Source: Vampirovibrio chlorellavorus (GTDB taxonomy: Bacteria; Cyanobacteriota; Vampirovibrionia; Vampirovibrionales; Vampirovibrionaceae). Taken from it: a stretch of DNA of 64,000 bases. The position numbers and the translations under genes are program-made. The notes beneath the pieces were generated by a model. That model searched no databases and was not told the DNA's origin. It saw only the letters and a list, made by a program, of their open reading frames with translations. Below are positions 59,668 through 64,000 of the stretch, piece after piece (the stretch's first letter is position 1; each line of letters starts with the position of its first letter). The stretch is taken from positions 124,001-188,000 of the forward strand of contig NZ_QFWH01000002.1 in NCBI RefSeq assembly GCF_003149375.1, given 5' to 3'.

Positions 59668-60400
59668 ATTTACCCAGATTTCCTCCGATGCCTTTAAATC
59701 CTGGAGCCGATGCAAACGTCAGTTTTTTTACAAGCACGTTAAAAAAATGCAGTGGCCCAGCGATATTCAGCATTTTCGGCTGGGCCGGGACGTGCATAAA
59801 TTGCTGGATTATCAGGCTCGGGGGCTGGATTGCAGCCTTCTACTGGAAAACGCCCCCATGGATGTGCGGGTGAGCTGGCAGAAGCTGATGGCGCATCCTG
59901 TGGCGCATTTACCGGTGATCGCCAACGAGTGGGCCTTTCACGTGCCCATGCCCACCAGCCAGGGATATACGGAGTGGTTGACCGGACGAATCGATCGGGT
60001 GGCTCGCCGGGAGGATACGGTGCTGGTGATCGACTGGAAAACCGGAACCGGGGTGCCACGCAATCCGGAAGTGGACTGGCAAACCCGCTTGTATTTGTTC
60101 GCCTTGGTGGAAGTGGCTCACACGCAATCCGCGGCGGATTTGAATTTGAACTGGCATGGGCCCCTTCAGCCGGAGCAGGTGCGGTTTGTATACGTGGAAG
60201 TGAAGGCCGATAATCACTCTCCGGTGCGGGAGGTGGTTCTGGATTACACTGCGGCCAAGCACGAGGCCACCCGGCAAACCCTGTCCGCCATTGTTTCGGC
60301 CATGGCGGTGGAAGAATCCTATGACTTGCCGGACAATCGTCAGTGCCCCGATAAGTTTTGTGCTTATCGAACCATTTGCGGTATCGATAGTTTAAATTAA
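59651..60400 (+). CDS. RecB/Cas4-like PD-(D/E)XK nuclease with four iron-sulfur cysteines
   Basis: GTG 59651, seven bases after GGGGAGG, gives 249 residues; it overlaps the helicase gene by 17 bases. Nuclease motifs in order: FRLGRDVHKLL (His), GRIDRVARRED (Asp), LVIDWKTGTG (D-x-K), and WQTRLYLFALVE (QxxxY). Cysteines: SRCKRQFFYKH near residue 15, then QCPDKFCAYRTIC at the end (C-x4-C-x5-C), the AddB/Cas4 cluster arrangement. It equals the C-terminal nuclease domain of AddB, but is a separate protein. With the fused helicase it would make a two-polypeptide helicase-nuclease. A Cas4 role is unlikely because no CRISPR or cas gene is near. Confidence 0.9.
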   Translation: MPRPLEFTQISSDAFKSWSRCKRQFFYKHVKKMQWPSDIQHFRLGRDVHKLLDYQARGLDCSLLLENAPMDVRVSWQKLMAHPVAHLPVIANEWAFHVPMPTSQGYTEWLTGRIDRVARREDTVLVIDWKTGTGVPRNPEVDWQTRLYLFALVEVAHTQSAADLNLNWHGPLQPEQVRFVYVEVKADNHSPVREVVLDYTAAKHEATRQTLSAIVSAMAVEESYDLPDNRQCPDKFCAYRTICGIDSLN

Positions 60401-60495
60401 GGAAAGCCTCGCCCCTATGAATTGGTGCCCCTATGAATTGCTCTCGGCGCTTTTGGAGACGGTGGTTTTGGCCTTCTCGGGCAGGGCTCAAATCT

Positions 60496-60529
60496 AAAGG
60501 CCCCCTTCTCGATGGAAAAGGAGGCCTTT
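60496..60529. terminator. Hairpin terminator between the nuclease gene and ahcY
   Basis: Stem AAAGGCC/GGCCTTT (60496-60502 with 60523-60529) extended by four inner pairs around one mismatch, with a loop of about ten bases. It lies in the convergent gap and probably serves both genes; T-richness is better on the plus side (TTTGGTGTTTGTTT). Confidence 0.7.
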
Positions 60530-60556
60530 GGTGTTTGTTTGCTGGAATCCTTGGGC

Positions 60557-61840
<1,284 letters not shown>

Positions 61841-61886
61841 CTAAATTGATTGCGGTCATATCGTTTGCATCGTGACCTACGGGCTC

Positions 61887-61915
61887 ACTTTACCAGAGAA
61901 GCAAGCCCAAGCCAA
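61887..61915 (-). promoter_or_regulatory. Candidate promoter of ahcY
   Basis: On the minus strand TTGGCT (61910-61915), 17-base spacer, TAAAGT (61887-61892); each box matches four of six consensus positions. The leader would be about 50 bases. Confidence 0.4.
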
Positions 61916-61937
61916 GCAGCCGACCGATGCCCCCTGC

Positions 61938-61965
61938 CGGGTTCAGACGTTCTGGCTGGAACCCG
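61938..61965 (-). terminator. Hairpin after the exported coiled-coil protein gene
   Basis: 7-bp stem CGGGTTC/GAACCCG (61938-61944 with 61959-61965) with a small inner hairpin, just three bases after the stop of the gene at 61968. There is no T-run, so termination efficiency is doubtful. Confidence 0.45.
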
Positions 61966-61967
61966 AT

Positions 61968-62621
61968 TTAATCTTCTTCCAGATCCTTTGACAGGGCCGC
62001 TCGGGTGTCCATCAGGCGTTTCAATTCCTCGATGGCGTTCACGGCTTTTAACAAGCGCACCCGTAGGATTTCATCGTCTTCCATCTGTTCCTTGGCCCCG
62101 CCCCGGTGTACCTTGCGGAAACGGTTTGAAACCCGCCAGTATTCCGTGGCCGCTTCCAGATTGGTTAGGGCCTCCTGAATCAGCCGATAACTTTGAAATT
62201 GGTCTTCACCGAGCTGGAAGGTGCTTTTAAACCGCAGGTTGGCCAGACTGACCTTTTGGCAAATGGCCCCCAGTTGTTGCAGGGAAATATCCTGACCTGC
62301 CGTGTTGATTTTTTGATTGACCCTGAGCAGTTCCTGGCTCATGGAGGCTGCTTTGTCCAGATAGCGCCGGTAGATATCTCTGGCCCGGATTTCCTGCCCG
62401 GCTACCACGGAGGCCTCTCCCACCAGTCCCTGACTGACCAAAGTGTCCAGTTTGTCCAAATCCTGCTTGAGTTGGGCCAGTTCGGCATCGCTGCTGATGC
62501 GGGCCTTGGCGGTCATTGTTTTTTGAGCCACTGCCCACCCGGTGAATAGGCAAAGCAACAGGGATAAAAATATAATGATCCCGGTACATTTTTTTAGCCG
62601 TAACTGCCGCAGACTCATCAT
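61968..62621 (-). CDS. Exported or membrane-anchored coiled-coil protein, unknown
   Basis: A 217-residue protein with a basic start and one hydrophobic segment (GIIIFLSLLLCLFTGWAVA, about 14-32), either a signal peptide (cleavage near VAQ) or an anchor. The rest is charged and helical, with coiled-coil potential (DAELAQLKQDLDKLDTLVSQ, LLKAVNAIEELKRLMDTR). No enzymatic motif. Possibly a periplasmic structural or envelope protein. It is not in an obvious operon: ahcY has its own promoter-like sequence downstream. Confidence 0.72.
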   Translation of the reverse strand: MMSLRQLRLKKCTGIIIFLSLLLCLFTGWAVAQKTMTAKARISSDAELAQLKQDLDKLDTLVSQGLVGEASVVAGQEIRARDIYRRYLDKAASMSQELLRVNQKINTAGQDISLQQLGAICQKVSLANLRFKSTFQLGEDQFQSYRLIQEALTNLEAATEYWRVSNRFRKVHRGGAKEQMEDDEILRVRLLKAVNAIEELKRLMDTRAALSKDLEED

Positions 62622-62864
62622 TTCTTGTGATTCACCGTTTTATGCTCTCACTGGATTAGCCGTTAACCCATCAAACCTTGTCGCTTCCTTTTGAACGGTC
62701 GGCTGGCATCCTGGTACTTTATTTTACGCCAATCGGACCGGCGTCAGGGGGGCTTGGCCTTGCACTGAGCAATTCCGTGCATTTGATTGTTTTTATATTT
62801 AAATAATGCATCGATTCAAGCCCATTTTTCAATACGGGAAAAGACGGGTTTGGAAGGAGTTCGT

Positions 62865-63266
62865 ATGCCTGACGTTGACCGCAACTGGTTGTACTTGGCC
62901 CACAATCGCACCGGCCTGCTGATTAAAAGCGGGAATCGGCTGCTGGCGGCAGTTTTGTTACTGGGGGGGCTGTTTGCGTTTGGCTGTACGGGTTTTCTAA
63001 ACTTTATGCAAAAACCGGAACACAGCTTGCAGCTTCAGGGTTTTCTGTTCAATCAGGCCGAGTTCGCTCAGGCGGAGCAAGGCCAGGCAGGGCTTCAAGG
63101 ACTTCGGAAGTCCCCGGTGCCCAAAGCGCTGGACCCCAATTGGGATGGCGCTGTTGCCGGAGCCAGTCTGGGAGCGTCCGCAGGACAGAGCATCCCAATG
63201 GTTGGTTGGATTGTAGGCCCGTTGGTGGGCGCCGCTGTCGGCTATCATCTGGATGCGCGGATTTAG
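62865..63266 (+). CDS. Glycine-zipper membrane protein
   Basis: ATG 62865 with GGAAGGAG five bases upstream gives 133 residues; an upstream in-frame start at 62787 is unsupported. A hydrophobic segment (LLAAVLLLGGLFAFGCTGF, about 28-46) could be a signal or anchor; the Cys does not make a proper lipobox. The C-terminal third has small-residue spaced glycines (GAVAGASLGASAG, GWIVGPLVGAAVGYHL), a glycine zipper that lets helices pack in membranes, as in SmpA/SlyB-like and OmpA-associated proteins. Function unknown. It converges with the next gene, three bases apart. Confidence 0.7.
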   Translation: MPDVDRNWLYLAHNRTGLLIKSGNRLLAAVLLLGGLFAFGCTGFLNFMQKPEHSLQLQGFLFNQAEFAQAEQGQAGLQGLRKSPVPKALDPNWDGAVAGASLGASAGQSIPMVGWIVGPLVGAAVGYHLDARI

Positions 63267-63269
63267 GGC

Positions 63270-63923
63270 CTAGTCGTATCCTTCCGGGCGCTGGTGATTG
63301 TCCTCGTGCGCGTCTGGATCATCGCTTTCCTGCTGACCCGCTGAAGGCATGATGGTTGCTGGTGCAGTGGTGGGAATGGCGCTGGGCACAAAGCCAGCCG
63401 GAAAGGCTCTGAAGTCTTGTCCATCAATGGTGTCCAAATCCAGTATGCCTCCGGTCAGGCGCTTTAGCTGCTCGGTGCGATCGGTCAGTTCGTAATAAAA
63501 GCGGTAAGGCTGGGTGGGCCGCTGGATGCGAAACCCCAGGATTTCATTGACCTCCTTGTCACCGTCAAACACGTACGTCCCCTTCAGGCAGCGGCCGCCT
63601 TCAGTCATTTGCAACTGAACATTGGCCCCGTACAACTGCCCGGGATCTTCCCCCAGCCTGCCCTGTAGCAGGGGGCCGGTCTGGGTGCCCCGAATGTAGC
63701 CAGAAGCGCTACCGGGGCCCTCCACCCAGCTGGGCCCAAATTGCACCAGCCGCAGTAACCCGAAGGTGGTTTGCCAGTACCCGGCAAATTTGTCCCCCGG
63801 TATGCTGGCGTTGGAGCCTGCCATGCCGCATAATTCGGCTTGTGCGGGGGGAACCTGGCTGTTCAGAAACAAAAGTCCAGCCGCCAACAGGGTAAAAGCC
63901 TTTCCGCATACTGTTCGATTCAT
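63270..63923 (-). CDS. Exported lipocalin-like beta-rich protein, unknown
   Basis: ATG 63923 gives 217 residues; a TTG at 63947 in the same frame is possible. A Sec signal (FTLLAAGLLFLNSQVPPAQA) is followed by a domain (about 45-150) with GYWQTTFGLLRLVQFG, GYIRGTQTGPLLQGRL and GTYVFDGDKEVNEILGF. These are alternating strands like the small lipocalin-type 'GTWxTxxG' repeats of unknown exported proteins. Three cysteines are present in the mature part. The tail is Pro/Ala/Asp-rich and disordered. No partner is evident. Confidence 0.7.
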   Translation of the reverse strand: MNRTVCGKAFTLLAAGLLFLNSQVPPAQAELCGMAGSNASIPGDKFAGYWQTTFGLLRLVQFGPSWVEGPGSASGYIRGTQTGPLLQGRLGEDPGQLYGANVQLQMTEGGRCLKGTYVFDGDKEVNEILGFRIQRPTQPYRFYYELTDRTEQLKRLTGGILDLDTIDGQDFRAFPAGFVPSAIPTTAPATIMPSAGQQESDDPDAHEDNHQRPEGYD

Positions 63924-64000
63924 GGTGACATTCACTTCCTCCGCCAACTCCTAAACCCAATACTTTTTATTCAATATTACAAGGATTTAGGCATCCGGAC

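Noticed and set aside
59651-60400. Cas4 of a CRISPR adaptation module
   Set aside because: The cysteine layout is Cas4-like, but no repeat array, cas1 or cas2 is in the window, and the gene overlaps a helicase gene, so a RecB/AddB-type role fits better.

Overview
The window looks like a chromosomal segment of a Gram-negative, flagellated, non-photosynthetic bacterium. My best guess is the Vampirovibrionia/Melainabacteria side of Cyanobacteriota. This is inferred from three things: Kdo and LPS-type envelope genes (KdsD, an LptF/LptG-type permease), a FliW-CsrA flagellar module, and a membrane-anchored thioredoxin of the TxlA/HCF164 kind. No photosynthesis gene is visible. Composition is moderately GC-rich and even, except for AT-rich spacers near 19.1-19.6 kb and 28.1-28.4 kb. 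I see no insertion sequence, prophage, CRISPR array or rRNA.

Layout. 0-3.5 kb: end of plsY, gpsA, a Tat-type exported protein, a small conserved protein and a long-chain polyprenyl diphosphate synthase. 3.7-9.7 kb: a coupled AddB-like/AddA-like helicase pair in which only the first subunit carries a nuclease. 9.9-17.1 kb: a GDPD phosphodiesterase, glyQ, NfeD with an SPFH protein, and a coupled sirtuin / histidine kinase / REC-GGDEF-like-REC set, then a small four-cysteine protein. 17.3-31.8 kb: an envelope and export region with trxA, an LptF/G-like permease, a very Asn/Asp-rich exported protein behind a good promoter, SH3-like and TPR exported proteins, two TPR-metzincin proteases, a TxlA-like thioredoxin, a von Willebrand A protein, and KdsD. 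31.8-35.4 kb: a diguanylate cyclase, tRNA-Leu(CAG) and infC-rpmI-rplT. 35.5-42.5 kb: an unrecognised 580-residue membrane protein, dusB, an inositol monophosphatase family enzyme, ssb, and a four-carbon acid sugar kinase coupled to a PdxA-family dehydrogenase. 42.6-47.8 kb: rimP-nusA-ylxR-infB-rbfA on the minus strand. 48-52.7 kb: a KefB-type antiporter and nadB-nadC. 52.8-55 kb: a tight fliW-csrA-TPR-glycosyltransferase operon. 55.2-60.4 kb: a giant tandem-helicase protein overlapping a Cas4/RecB-like nuclease gene. 60.5-64 kb: ahcY and three exported proteins.

How the parts connect. Several sets are translationally coupled by 1-17 base overlaps: the two recombination loci, sir2/kinase/regulator, the exported TPR/metzincin set, kinase/PdxA, nadB/nadC and ylxR/infB. 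The most unusual material is (i) two different AddAB-like end-processing machines 50 kb apart, the second with both motor domains fused in one chain and its nuclease as a separate overlapping gene, and (ii) the 19.4-28.1 kb cluster of exported proteins around an Asn/Asp-rich secreted protein and two TPR-metzincin proteases. The latter could be a cell-surface or predation-related system, but that is speculation. infC appears to begin at an AUU codon, as in other bacteria where IF3 controls its own synthesis.
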